Shown here: positions 49,991 through 62,700 of the stretch, in pieces | Layout of the letters: every line of letters starts with the position of its first letter | Position numbering within the stretch: position 1 is the stretch's first letter | Assembly: GCF_000003815.2 (NCBI RefSeq) | Contig: NC_049980.1 | Location: 27,468,762 to 27,532,761 of the forward strand | DNA length: 64,000 nucleotides | From: Branchiostoma floridae | Lineage: Eukaryota; Chordata; Leptocardii; Amphioxiformes; Branchiostomatidae | Direction: 5' to 3' | Translations under genes and position numbers: made by a program | The notes under the pieces: generated by a model | Seen by the model: only the letters and a program-made list of their open reading frames with translations | Told to the model about the DNA's origin: nothing | Database searches by the model: none

Positions 49991-52900
49991 CTATAGACGG
50001 GCCTGCTCAATTAAAATCCCACTATAGACTGTTAGATCCAAAGGAATGTAGGATTTCTTGCCATTGTCAATCACAAACAGCGGATCCTTGACTTTCTTGG
50101 GATCGAAACCTTCCTTCACAAGAGTTGTCTTCATGTGCCTGAAGGTTCCCGTGACCTGGATCTCCTGTGTGAGCCGGAGGAAGAGCGGCCGTGCGTAGGG
50201 CGGGAGCTTGGTCGTGATGAACCTGTACCAGCGCCGGAAGTCCGGCTTCTGCCCGGGGTTGGGGACGATAGATGCCATGCCTGCCCGGCCTTCATGACCT
50301 GACGTACAATTATGATTTTCATAAAAATTCAACTCATTCTGGATACTTTTCAATTCAAGAAATGCCTTAGGCTTAGTCCACATTTTCAAACCGGGGCCCG
50401 GCCGGAATGTTTTAAGAAAAATTACATGTATACCTAGAAAGATATACAGTACAAACCATGCCCATGAATCTTGTTTTGACATTTTGTGTATTCTTATGTC
50501 TTTCATACCATTTTTTCGCTCCCGAAAGCTGCCCGATTGGGCCCTGATTAGAAATGTGACCTCATCCTAATCATTATGTGTCACCATGAAAATGTTGATG
50601 AAAGTCTGAGTTGGTTACTTTTAACATGATAATGAATTGGCCAGCTTCTTTCTAGGTGTATATGCTGACATAACGTCTGACCAGTGACCCAAATTCGGCT
50701 GTGTACGCAAACCATTACATCATCGCAGAAACACACACACATCGTTCCTAGGCCTGTACGTATACGTAGACTGTAAACTGCTTTGCACACAAACAAACAC
50801 AGCACAAATACGAGGGGCATTCAATAAGTAATGTCCCTGACCCATTTCCCATAGCAGGAGATTAATGAAACTTGGCACAGTTATTAGTCTTTCTCTTCAT
50901 AAGAACCACCCAGAGTTTTGCATTTCTCCCATCATTTGATGTAGCTCTGGACACCGTTCTTGTAGGACATCCCAGGTTGGTCCTCCGACAGATGCCTCAT
51001 CAATGGCAGAAGAGGGACGACCAGGTCTGGGAGCTGTTTACACAGACTTCCGGCCTTGTTTGAATTCAGGATGCCAGCGTTTTACAAGGTCATATGATGG
51101 GGGCATCATCACCATAAGTTTTTTTCATTTCATCAAAAGTCCCCTTTGGTGTGCGTCCTTTCAAATGCAAAAACCGGATCACTGCGCGACACTCAACTTG
51201 CTCCATTTCACACCTGGTCCATTTCACACCTGACTCAGTTCAAACACCAGTAAATCAGTAACCACAATTAGTTCAGAGCTGTTTTTTGCAACATAACCCA
51301 TAGAGATATGACTCATTACACATGCAAAATTTCTAGATCAGACAACTGGAAGTGGGACAGGGGCATTACTTATTGAATGCCCCTCGTATAGCATCGTGGC
51401 TAGGACCTCATCTGGCACTGTGATTCAGAAAGAAAACGTCAAGAATGTATCCGTAACTCAATCATAGAAAAGTGATTTCTATTTTCAAAGAGTTTCCTGA
51501 CCTGGCACCTTGACCCCGTACACGTTGACCTCCTGCACCCCTTCCATCTCACTGAGAACCTGGGCAACTTCAGTGGTCGCTACATTCTCACCCTTCCATC
51601 TGGGAACACAAAATATCAACATCAGTGGTCGCTAAATTCTTCATTGAATAAAAAGTTGCTCATACTTTCTGCTACTGAGTGATACTTCAGCATGACGGCA
51701 TATCTGAACCTTTCCTACCTGAATGTGTCGCCTAGCCGATCCACAAAGTAGATGAAGTACTCCTTGTAAATCCTCATCAGGTCTCCTGTGTTCAGGTAAG
51801 CATCCCCTTCCTGGAAAACGTTGCGCAATATCTTCTTCTCTGTAAGTTCTGGCTTCCCCAAGTATCCAGAATAGGGAACATCTGTAGATAGTTTATTCAC
51901 AAGAAGGCCAGGCTTTCCTGTAAAGAAGAATGACGATGTATGAGACAAGAATAATTGCATTAATTTGCAAAACAAAAAGAAGAAAAATTCATCTGTGTCC
52001 GCAGCACACTGTGTAGAAAGCTTTACCTTTGTTTGGCTTGACCAAAGTAACTAAATTTAATGTATTATTATAAGAATTCCACAGTTTCACAAGAAGTGTA
52101 TTAGGACTAACCTATTTTGACCTCTGTACATTTTCCATCCTTTCCTCTGATAGGCTCCCCTGTGTCGATGTCGCACTCGATCAGACTAAAAGATTTAGAT
52201 TTCTGTAGATCGTGGTAAAAATGAACAAAAAATACCTACGTCAGTTCAGTACTAAGGCCGCTAAAGGGAACGAATCGGAGGCGTTAAAATGCAACAAACT
52301 TGAGGAGTTTATTTCCAACATGGCTGACTTGTAGCAGTCGGTGGTCGGAACGAACCATTAAACTTAACATAAGGGTGACAGTATTAGCAAATTCTGTATA
52401 GACCAACATAGGTGGTGTGATCTCTTTCCTTCCTTATTTCTATCTCTCTCTTATTACCTTTCACATACTAGCTATAACCATCTATCAACGCAAGTTAACT
52501 TGAGTCTGGGATACCCTATCCATTATGATCAAATAGCTTCTGCTAAATGAGATATATAACATGTTTATCCAAAGTTACTCATATCAAATTGAATAAATAC
52601 AACATGAGTCCTATAACCATAACAAATAAAGTATAAAGCGTATGCTAAATTGACACTCACCCTGTACCGAGGTGAGGCCACCCCCACAGCGCCAACCCTG
52701 TTGTGCACGTTGATTAGTCCCAGGGTCCCCTCGGTCATACCATAGTATTCCACGATCTGCGGAACCCCGAAACGCTCCTGGAACTGCCTCCAGACGTCTG
52801 GGCTGAGGCCGGCTCCCAACACCAGCCGGAGTTTGTGGTCCTTATCATCCGGGCGCTGCGGTACAGAAATCTTAATCAATAACTTGAAAGTTTTTTTTTT

Positions 52901-55900
52901 AATAAAATGGTTAATGTTTTCACTGTAGCATTTTGTCAAGGTACTTACAAAATACTATACCATTAGGCTTGCCAAGTAGTATTGTGTGTGTAGTAGAGTG
53001 AAAAAAATACCAATAAATGTTTTCCTATCGCAAACCTGTAAATGTTCGTATTAGCTGTACAGCTAATACTTTTTTTTATTTTTGCTTGCATGTTCCATAA
53101 CTAACAGTTATTTGGTTGTTAAGGATGTCCAACCTCAGGTGCAGTGCATAAGTAACGCAGCAGCTCTCCTATATAGAAGGTCAAAGTAGCGTTGTAACGC
53201 CTGCAGTCATCCCAAAAATGGCGTGCAGAAAATTTTCTTCTCAGCGCTAATGTTGCACCTACAAAACACAGAATATGAAGTCATCAATTTGATATACACA
53301 TTGCTGGCTCATCACTTTGCACATGTGTTAAAAAGGAAAGTGACCTGAAAAGCTGTTTTCCTCTTTGCGTCGACATTCAGAAGCCTATACCGGGCCTCTC
53401 CCCAGAAACAAGATCGTATGAAATCTTTTTACTCATACATAATCCAATTGAACAAATTTGATAACTGAATTGATTTGAAATCATAACAAGAAGTATCAAA
53501 ATGAATCAGGAGTTACATTACAAATGATAAATACAATATTAATACATAATTTACATGAGTCGAAACTTTGCGAAATAAGTAGCTATATGAATTATTTGTT
53601 ATCAAATTCCAAAGAAAAGGCAGAGCAACGTAGCAAGAAAAACAAACAACATAAGTATATTGTTTGAGTTTATTGAGTATTGGGAAATGTATGGGTATGG
53701 ATTGACAAAAACTAAAGAATGACCACATGTTCTCACCTATAGTCATGGCTGTCCCCAGCCCTATCCCGAGCCCACTGGTGTGGTACAGAGGCAGGGGGAC
53801 GTAGAAGATATCATTTGACTGGACACCCGTAGAAAATACGAGCATGTTGCTATAAGCAGCAAACTTCCCGTGGGTCATAATCGCTGCCTTCGGGAGACCT
53901 GTGGTTGTTGACAAGAAAACAAAAGCAGGAGATTGAATACTGTGCTATTATAGTGCACTTTTTCATGCATTTGTTATCGTATAATGGTGTAGGGGCATGT
54001 ATAGGTGTGAAAAAAAACAAAAACACATCAAAACCAACGTAGCGGACCACAGCAACACCAATTTGGGACCTTATGTGAGGCTCTGGATTCAGCATACACA
54101 AACATTACACAAAAAAGTATAAACAAGAGTTCGGAGACTTCATATCTCCATGAAATATTCTGACTATGCAAATGACTGCACAGCTAGCTTACAGACGTAC
54201 CAGTGGTTCCTGACGTGTAGATGTAACAGAGAGTGTCTCCAGGAGTGATGGAGACCTGGACCGGCAGGGGTTGGACGGATTCTCGCTGGACCGGTCCATC
54301 CCAGGCACACATCCCGGCGGGGGGTAGAGCTGAACCCTGCAGCCAGATGGTCACACCCTCTGCCTGCAGTTTCGACAGGACCTCCGAGGTGGCGTCAAGA
54401 AGTGGTTGTCCTGGGAGTTTATAAGTTTAAGTTTATAAGAAAGTTCATGCCCAGCAGCAATCACTATTATCATTAAACCACACTGGGCAATTTTGCTCGA
54501 ATCTACGTCTGTATTGTTCCTATTGTTGTATTTCTTGACGGTAATACGCTTATGCTGGAGACCATGTTATATATAGTTGTCTGACGTTTTTTTAACACTC
54601 TTTATTCATATTTACAACGCTACCGCGTATGGTTTTCACAGTTTTGACGCTAAAAACTATTATCAACCTTGTCATTTTCCACTCACACCAGGAAGGACTC
54701 CTTTTTTCTATAAGTGTGGTGGGCTTTTTTTACCTTGTCCAACAATGATGTGTTTCGCTCCCACGATCCCAATGCAGTGCAGCAGGGCCTGCTCCCTCAG
54801 GTTGGTGTTGAGAAGCGCCACCCTCACTCCGACTCTCGCCAGACCCAGGAACGTCCAGACGAAGGCGGGCTCGTTGTAGATCAGCAGGGCGACGGTGTCC
54901 CCTTTCTGGAACCTGAACATTGGAGTCAAAATTGTTGTTCTCTTTAAAGTAGATTTTGTAGATTAGAGCTCTAAAAATTGGTTTTCTTGAATGTAACTTG
55001 AGCTCTAAAATGTAACTTGAGCTCTACAAATTTTTGTTCTTGAATGTAACCAAGACCCCGTCCACACTAAAAAAAACAAGTGTCATTGAACGTCGAATCT
55101 GATTAAACCGCAAGGATCCGGATCGGTTTGGATTTTAACCGATTCGGCTCATTTGCAATCCATCCCTGTGAGGTAGTTTAAGACACATATGCAAACAATC
55201 CGCATGGCTCGAATCGCAAATGTAGACGCAATGTGGATAAATTCTTTGTTAATTTCCTATTTGTCCCCAGTTGAAGGTTGTAATGTCAGCTCAGGTACAC
55301 AGGGTCATTGGTTGCGTATTGTGGGAGCTGGAACACATGCCACGCTGACAAGTTTGCTCACGCTCGTCGCTACCTATTTTTGTGCCTATCAAGAATGTCC
55401 GGAAAGAAAAATGCGATATAGGGAAAGACACGTAGGATCGGGAGCAAACGAAGTGTTTGATCGCGTTCTGTTGGAGAGAGGAAACACAGAGCAAGCTCGA
55501 AAAATCCACAAACAGCAAAGACATCTTTGGGTAGATTTTCCTCGGAATTATGATAAAAGAGTGGGTTTGAGAAAACTTACAAATAATGATCGTAATCAGC
55601 TTGGATTGTGTACGGTTAATCAGATTGTCTGTAAACGAGTATGAACGCATTTAAAAAAATAGGATTGCAAAAGTCTGATCCTTATCATGATTAGGCTAGA
55701 TTAAAATCTAGCCTGGGTACGATCTTTTTTCTACTCGGTCCTTACACTCACTACTCTAAAACTCGCTACCATATAAGGAGTCAATGACTAACCATACCAG
55801 TACTGTATACAGTTCTGGTGGGGACATCAGTGAAAACATTACACTCGAGCCACCTGTACGGCTGAAACCCAAGCTTAGGGGACAGTGTTTAACCCTCATT

Positions 55901-56544
55901 CCATGCATCCAATCCTAACCCAATATACTGTTACGACGGATCTTACCGTATGGGTTCCTATTTGGACCCCATTATGTTTTGTCCATGGATATTTCTGGGG
56001 GCACTTTTTGTCATTACTATGTATTTACTATTACTCCAATCTATGGAAAATATTTTGACAAGATTTAGCGTCAGTTACTGATGCACTTTATCATAATTTA
56101 TGCAGAAACTGAGGAGAAATAAACCACCTTTTGCCCTAAAAATCTACCATACTCAAAACGACCGTAATATTTTGTATAAAGAATGCCACCGCCCCTGAGG
56201 CGTCTCCAACAAACAGGCGTCCATACCCTAAATTGTACTTTAAGAAATGCTACCAACCCTCGGTTGTGGAAGAAGTTGGCCACCCTGTTGGCCACGGCGT
56301 CCACCTCTCCATAGGTGTGGGCCTCGGTACCGCACAGGAGGAACGGCTTGTCGGGGTGACTCCTCACGGCGTCCGCCAACTGCGTCAGGACAGAGCCGCC
56401 AGCTTCCAGCAACTTTCCTAACTGTGCTTCCAAGGCTTGCCCCGCCTCAATCAGCGGGCTGTCCCGCCGATCTGCTGCGGCCGCAGCGGCATCGATCGCC
56501 GCCGACCCCGCCACTTCATCCCGGGAACGTCCGTCTGGCTTCAT
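49991..56544 (-). CDS. SLC27A-like: Long/very-long-chain acyl-CoA synthetase, fatty acid transport protein (SLC27A) family
   Basis: Members activate fatty acids to acyl-CoA with ATP and help their uptake, usually at ER, peroxisome or plasma membrane. Ten minus-strand exons: 56258-56544, 54734-54912, 54201-54410, 53737-53898, 53134-53258, 52661-52855, 52112-52202, 51719-51917, 51502-51599 and 49991-50298; 1854 nt, 617 residues, close to the usual 620. Landmarks in order: [10 protein letters not shown] (about 63-72), [17 protein letters not shown], the AMP-binding loop [18 protein letters not shown] (218-235), [31 protein letters not shown] (358-365, where relatives have YGATEGN), [27 protein letters not shown] (474-493), GHEGRAGMA (516-524). 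No clear N-terminal membrane helix; the first residues are Ala/Asp-rich, so an upstream exon or alternative start is possible. Exons 1 and 5 use GTTGG donors. The exact paralogue group cannot be set by eye. Confidence 0.93.
50811..51386. mobile_element. mariner-like non-autonomous element in the SLC27A-like gene
   Basis: Inverted ends of about 29 bp, CGAGGGGCATTCAATAAGTA at the left and its complement at the right, are flanked by TA on both sides (50809-50810, 51387-51388), the Tc1/mariner target. At 576 bp it is too short for a full transposase. The minus strand has a decayed segment reading [16 protein letters not shown], like the linker after the mariner helix-turn-helix. Confidence 0.85.
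55054..55680 (+). mobile_element. Dispersed repeat with an open frame in SLC27A-like intron 1
   Basis: It begins GACCCCGTCCACACTAAAAA. About 320 bp are related to 60826-61130, so it is a mobile repeat. A frame of 151 codons (55189-55644) is open and has a basic segment [21 protein letters not shown] cannot assign a superfamily; a remnant of a DNA-transposon protein is possible. Confidence 0.5.
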
Positions 56545-58432
56545 CTAAGTTTTGAGGAGTAGGAGGACCTGCTTCAATGACGAACTCTAGTGTCCAGTAG
56601 GAGCTCTAAAACGTGAATGTCGTTGCCGAGAAGCTTAGGCAGCTTCAGGTTTGTAGACTCACTCTCGTAGGTCTTGCGTTAAGCATTCACGTTAAGCACT
56701 TCTTAATTCTCACTGTCTTGTCTTAAACTCGTTAATAATTTTAGCTTCAAATATAAGCGCTGCACAGTGGTAACTGTAAAGTGAGCTTACAGCTGCGACC
56801 CTCTAGTTTCCAGCTAGGACCGCATGCACTTTAGACCAGCTGCAAATAAAGTCTCTAGCATTAAACTTTGCTTCCTTAATGACCTTTGGAATTATATTCA
56901 TAGCTGACATATGTTAATTTTACTGTCAAAAGTACAATTAGAATGTTCAACGAATACATACAGTGTCCCGGTTACGAAGTCCATCAACTCGTCTGATTAA
57001 CATCCATTATGAATGATATAAACATTTAAGAAGTAATTCTGCAACCAAGAAGCAGACCATAAAGTATTACCTCACGTTTTACACATTTTACTCTCACTTG
57101 GAGAAAAAGAGTGTTATTTGCAAACTGTCAACGATATCTACGGTACCAGAACCGTGCCAAAACGAATTTACGATAAGGCCACAGCGAGTGAATACTACGA
57201 ACGTCATCTGCAGACTGCAAAAACTAGTGAGATAGGACGAAAAAAAACAAGATGAGTAAAAAAACAAACAATGGTATGGTCAATGGTATGGTCTTGGGAC
57301 AAAATAGTAAACATTTGGACCTGCATACCGCTCGGTTCTGCTTTTGTATCTTGTAATGTTTACATAAATAAGCACGGTATGGACCATACAGGGGCGACGG
57401 TAAAGAAGGGATGGGTCGAATACCTTGTGTGCAAATGGCGGAGCAGGGCGTCTATCCTGCCACGGGGAATCGAGTGTTACTACACGATAGGAACACATTT
57501 CCTTTAGACCTCCTTCTGATTTAATTCTAGCAGTTTCTTCATTACTACATTTATGATATTGATGATAAATTAGAAGTAATTTAAAGGAGCTGATATTGTC
57601 TTTATCAGTTATAAATGAGATACTATGTGGAACGCCGAATGAACTTGCATAATGATAAGCTCCTTGCCTGATTTTGAATACCCAGATCCAACAGATACGC
57701 CTGTAGGTGACTTCTCCAGCACTGATCGGATTCTCAACCGGATTCTCCTGTCAATAGTTTGACAGACGAGCAGGCAAACAGGCACCTGCCGATGTGGGTT
57801 CGGTGACCTGTTTGTCTGACCTACACATGACTTTTCAAGGTGATGGATAGGAGTGCAAATCCTGCACTGATAATGATTTGTTAAACAAACGGACGTGCCG
57901 TGAATATTATGAGTGCATCGACCGTAAAGGCGCCACTGGATCATAGACTGCCGTGCAGCTCACTTGTCAGAGGTTTTAAAAAGTAAAGTACAAGATTGTC
58001 TTGTACCTGCCTAAGTTCCTAGGCCAGGGACTGGCCCCTTGCTCCCCTCCGTAAGATTTTTCCAGAATGCACGATTCTTCGCACTCGAGGTCTTGTACTG
58101 GAATAATAGTGAATAACGTTAGATGTTGTAAGACATGTATACAAACAAACAAGTTCAATAGAAGAATTTTTTCTCCGATGAAACATGGCAGATACGAATA
58201 TACGCCTGGAGTCCAAAAGACCCCATACGGTCAGATTGGGGTCAAAACTTATCATGGGCGCACCTACACAGACGCCTAAGGCTAAGGGCGTGCAAACACG
58301 GGTAGTCTACGTGCCAAGACGTGGGCAATCTTTTGTGATCCGCCACGTGGTAAGTGGTAAGTACCGCCTCCGAACGAACTCGTACGGAATCCGACGGATT
58401 TGGGAGCACGCAGACACGCCGTAGACCTTTAA
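56545..58432. other. Upstream region of the SLC27A-like gene and repeat-flanking DNA
   Basis: It contains the likely promoter or 5' UTR of the minus-strand gene, without a TATA box I would trust. Short open frames on both strands have no motif support. Confidence 0.5.
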
Positions 58433-59007
58433 GGTGGGTTTACACCTGCGTATATTTTCATGCCGCATGAGTTCCGTTTTGACATTTTTCGACATTTTGA
58501 CTAATTTCTTCAATACGCGGCCGCACGCACAAGTCGCACCTCTATCGCATCTGAATCGTCTTTAGAAAGTTTCACGTACGCATGCAAACGAAAATATACG
58601 CCCAGTTCGTCTGATAGTTTTGGACATGCACAAAACTATCATTCGTACGCAGTTTGGTGCCCAAAACGTTATGGATGCGCAATACAGTGGTCCCACGTCG
58701 GTCGATTGCGCTATGAAGACGCTACATGTTTGCGCTTTACACGCAGTAATACACGGAAATCGCGGTAATGCGAGTTCATAGCGTTCTTACAGCGCAGACA
58801 CAACGCACCATGAGCGACCGTATAACGAATGCACACATAGATCACGATTTAGTACCGTGCGTTCTGCGATCGCTTTGCGCATACTACGCGTACTGATGGC
58901 GTGATCGACGCACACTCCAGATTTGGAATAAATACGAAGGTGCATCTGACTCCAGACAAAAAAATCATCTCAAGATGTATATAACTTTATTGCACAACAA
59001 TTGTACG

Positions 59008-59082
59008 AGGTACAAAGTATGGTATCTACATAACTACAGTGCTTATAGCACTGTAGTTATGTAGATGCCATACTTTGTACCT
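59008..59082. repeat. Near-perfect hairpin inside the 2.1 kb element
   Basis: Arms of 35 nt (59008-59042 and 59048-59082) with one mismatch and a 5-nt loop. It starts AGGTACAAAGTATGGTATCT. Possibly a separate tiny fold-back insertion, or a chimeric join at the end of the LINE fragment. Confidence 0.85.
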
Positions 59083-59147
59083 CTTAACTTTAGTTAAGGC
59101 TTATCTAACTAATACAGGAGTTGTATTATGGGATAAGTTTCTTACAA

Positions 59148-59440
59148 TCATTGGAGGCTTTTACAATCATTTGTGGAATTTCTAATGTCTAAACCTTCTT
59201 TGACATATTTTCCTATATCTGCCATGCAGGGATTGTCACATGTCATTGTGTATTTGAATTTGCACTTCAGGTCCATTTGGATAAATCCTTGTGTACAAAA
59301 TGACAGCCTTCTGTATAAAGAATTGCGTATATCGGAATATTTGGGACATACAACCATAAAGTGATATTCGTCTTCTATTAGCTCTGGACAGAATGGACAA
59401 ACCCTCTGGTCGATAGGGATTTTTTGGAATCTTCCGGTTT
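59148..59440 (-). pseudogene. Non-LTR retrotransposon C-terminal fragment
   Basis: On the minus strand an open frame reads FQKIPIDQRVCPFCPELIED, then EYHFMVVCPKYSDIRNSLYR, and ends in a stop at 59148-59150. The C-x2-C..H..C pattern with EDE-HF and CPKYS-x-R is typical of the zinc-binding tail after the reverse transcriptase of LINE proteins. About 95 codons are left and the reverse transcriptase itself is missing, so it is a dead fragment captured in the 2.1 kb element. Confidence 0.75.
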
Positions 59441-60825
59441 ATGATGTCAGATCCAGGCCAGGACCGACGAATTTGTAGCGGGGGCATGGAGAGATGGTCA
59501 CAACTTGCAGGACACCATGAATGCAGAACACTGGTCCCAACAGAGCCTCCAGGGACGGGAAGATGTAGAGGAACCTGCTCAAGCACTGGGTCAATTTGTG
59601 TGACACACGTGCCATTTTGTGTAACAGATATTTGACTTAATTTGCTGATAATGGCACTTTTTTTTGTGTGTAGAACCACATGATATAAAGGTGCAATATA
59701 GAGCCATTATAGTGGACGAAGTCATGGTGCCCCAACGACCCACACAGAGGTCAAGGGATAGGTGAGGTGAGGTGAGATAGAGCCATATTACAACTTTGAA
59801 AGAGGGCGTAAGGTTTTATAATTGTTTAATTTACGTGTTTGATAAAGATCTTGAATACGTTTTGTGGTGTGTATGAGTGTGATTTTTTATAGTAGTTGAA
59901 ATACTAAGATGATAGGGGAAATCATTAAGGACAAAGTGAAAACAAACACAATCTTAACAGTGCACATAATTTCTTAAGGTAAATGATGGCCCACATTTCT
60001 GTAAAAGCACAGTGTCACTGCTTTACTGCTTCGCAAATGAATTAAAAAAAAACCTCTTCACTGTTTACTTGTCAATGTTCTACTTGCACTGCCTGTAAAC
60101 AAAGGCATACGTAGTACAAAGGGTTCCTCTACCAAAAATACTCTATTTGCAATGCTCGCAAACAAAAGTATATGTAACACAAACTGTTCCTCTGACACAC
60201 CTGAAATGCGTTTGGAATGCAGTTAGCACCAGGTGCGTCAGGCATGCGGTCGGTAGACGTTGTGTGCGTCCGGAAAACACCCAACATACGTACCCCATAC
60301 GAATCTATTCGCAGTACGGAAAATTTTGTTGCGCATTTCAGTTGCAATCATACGCATCTCATGCGAAATGAAAACGCTGAAGTCGAAATTCAAACGCCAG
60401 ATGGGCTCGACGTACAATTTAATTTATTCCAAAAAAATTCCAAATGTTGGGCGTTCGGCCGCGTATTGACAAAATTTCATGCGGAACTCACGCGCACTTG
60501 AAAATATACGCAGGTGTAAACCCACCTTAACGTGCAGCCAAAACTTTGCGTGCCATCGGGCTGCGAATTCGACCAGTACGGGCGACGCGCCAGCCCTGTG
60601 CAGCCTGAACGTTTTCAGAAATACGTGGCGGACGTGGCCTTCCAAAAAACAAATTGCACGTATATGGCGGGCTGTGCCCTTAGCTTAAGGTCGAGAAAAA
60701 TTCCTATGCTGTACGCTGAAGAAATTTTGTCTACTAAGTGAATTAGCTTTTTAAGAACCAGACATATGCAGGGAAGGACAGAAAAGTGTCGGTAGTTGTT
60801 TATGCTAAAGCGGGTCTCCGCTTTG

Positions 60826-61130
60826 AGACCCCGTTCACATTAAAAAAAGCAATCGGATTTAGCGTGCAATCCGATTAAACTGCAAGGATGCGGATCGGTC
60901 TTATCTGGATGCTCCAATCGGCTTAGATTTTCACCGATCCGGCTCGTTTATCCCCGCAAGGTAGTTTGAGACACTTGCGAACAACGTTAACGTGGATAGA
61001 TTCTATGCAAGTTTTCGATTTGCCCCGAGTTGGAAGTTGTATATCTAGTTAGACGGGGTCAAAGTTTGCGTAGTGCGGGAGCCGAAACACACGTCACACT
61101 GACAGGTTTGCTTAACGCGAGTTGATATAG
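60826..61130 (+). repeat. Second copy of the GACCCCGT dispersed repeat
   Basis: Starts GACCCCGTTCACATTAAAAA and is alignable by eye with 55054-55380, including AAACTGCAAGGATGCGGATC against AAACCGCAAGGATCCGGATC. This copy lacks the long open frame. Confidence 0.65.
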
Positions 61131-62150
61131 CTTAGAGGTGCTTGTGGTACCGTTTGTTTGCATTCTAAATTCTAGAGGAGGCCCGATATTAACAAAGAAA
61201 CCATTGGATTTATCACAGATTTCCTTTTATTCTCGGTAGTTTAATTACCAATTTTATTTGGACCAGGTGTTTTACTTTTGTCACGATTTCGCATGTAAGA
61301 TCTATTTTTGTTCTCGTCAAGTGGTGCGTCGGGGCGCCGTTTATTGACTATTCAACCTGAAATAAATCAATAAAAAAGAACTAAACTACTTGTATAAATG
61401 GCTGACTGAATTAAATAAGCTGGGATCAATTTGATACAGCTTTTATTTGTAGCTATAACAGAAAAAAAGAAGTTTACTACAATACCTCTGACAGGCATAC
61501 GGTATAGAGATCCTACCATGGTGTACTGAGTAATACGCTCCACAGGTCTGGGGATCCTGACAACTAATAAGTTACAACTACACACAGTACTGCATTTAAG
61601 TTCGCGGAGATTTAATTTCGCGGCAGAAGGAAAATGGACTTTTCGCGGTGGTTTTAATTTCGCGGTAGCACCATGCCCTGTAGTCTATTACTGCAAAATT
61701 TGCTCAGTTTAGCAGTTTAGGTGGCACGCAGAAGGATTTTAGTTGTTGTGTCACATTGGTGGTATCAGGAGAAATCTGGGGTCAAAGGTGAGGTTTCTTT
61801 CATAGAGCGGAGATTCCTCGGAGTTTGAGGTGGTTATCCTCTGTTTTCTTTTAGTTTTTACAAAGATGACCCTTGTGGCTGTCTGGTGGAGAATTTTTGT
61901 TAAGATTGAAATTGGGGTTAGCACTTTTCTGAAGCCTTGTTTTAGTGTATTTTATAATGCTTTCCTATGGAGAGGTCCAACTGTAATGTCAGCCCTATAA
62001 CCCGGTCCCTTCTGGAATCTGTCCCAGTAAAGAGGATGCGTGACGACAGAGGGGGAGAACATTCAAGTCAGGCCAAGCCACGGGACCGGAAATCAGAAGA
62101 TAGTTGTGTACACCAGGCCAAACAGCACCACAAACCGACCCGTAGAAAAG
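61131..62150. other. Upstream region of the last LDLa gene
   Basis: Nothing coding is supported. The tract near 61600-61670 has three TTTCGCGG-like motifs (TTCGCGGAGATTTAATTTCG...), a local repeat of unknown meaning. Confidence 0.4.
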
Positions 62151-62361
62151 ATGCACGAGTCCTCTGTAGGAACAGTTATCCTGTGTGTATGGACGGTTCT
62201 ACTCACCGACGCTGCGTGCCCGGATACAGCGTTCTCCTGTAATGACGGGTTCTGTATAGACCGGTCCCTGCGCTGTAACGGAGTCACCAACTGTTTTGAT
62301 TCTTCAGACGAGCTGGACTGTCCCGGCGGGGGCGGTAACTCAGGGAACACTGCTCCCTCAC
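62151..62361 (+). CDS. Gene E: signal peptide and LDLa exon, 5' end of a further array-type gene
   Basis: ATG 62151 opens MHESSVGTVILCVWTVLLTD, a signal peptide, followed by an LDLa module CPDTAFSCNDGFCIDRSLRC..CFDSSDELDC and a Gly-rich spacer. A GTGAGT donor at 62362 ends the exon in phase 1, as in the first exons of genes B and C. The LDLa is closest by eye to gene C LDLa1 (shared NGFCID/DGFCID core). No second exon is evident before 64000, so the gene runs out of the window or is a remnant. Confidence 0.7.
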
Positions 62362-62700
62362 GTGAGTACAGGCTTCAAGGTCACCATTATCAGATTCCAT
62401 CGGACAGCAAACACGAAGGGGGTGCACTGTGGGTGGTGGGTGGTGTAACCACGTCATTTTTACAAGTGACAACCTGGGGGTATACTATTACTAACACTTG
62501 TCCTTTTGGCAACTGCAACGATGTCAGGTTTAAAACCAGGTATGTAGTTACCTCAAATTCAAGGATTATACTTTTCATCGTTGTGGTTTGACGACGATGT
62601 CACCGCACACGTGTACGTACATGTTATAGTACATGTTCAAGTATCATAGTGACTTTGAGCTCCCGTAGCAAGTTTCGTGGACTCGAAGGGCTCTTGTTTT

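Larger units (their letters stand above)
58433..60526. mobile_element. 2.1 kb TTAA-flanked inverted-repeat element
   Basis: Perfect 27-bp ends: GGTGGGTTTACACCTGCGTA (continuing TATTTTC) at 58433 and its complement ending at 60526. Both ends are flanked by TTAA (58429-58432, 60527-60530), the target of piggyBac and Kolobok elements. The interior has no recognisable transposase; it carries a LINE tail fragment (59148-59440) and a 35-bp-arm hairpin (59008-59082). Related ends occur at 23129-23443. Confidence 0.82.

Noticed and set aside
52160-52202. Acceptor at CTTTTAG for SLC27A-like exon 7
   Set aside because: It would put the exon in the wrong frame; the upstream CTACAG gives phase 0 and the expected SLIECD reading.
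58185-58424. 79-codon plus-strand frame just left of the 2.1 kb element
   Set aside because: No motif, no splice context, ends at the insertion edge; treated as chance.
59236-59679. 147-codon minus-strand frame
   Set aside because: Shadow frame over the LINE tail; the zinc-binding motif is in the other frame (59148-59440).
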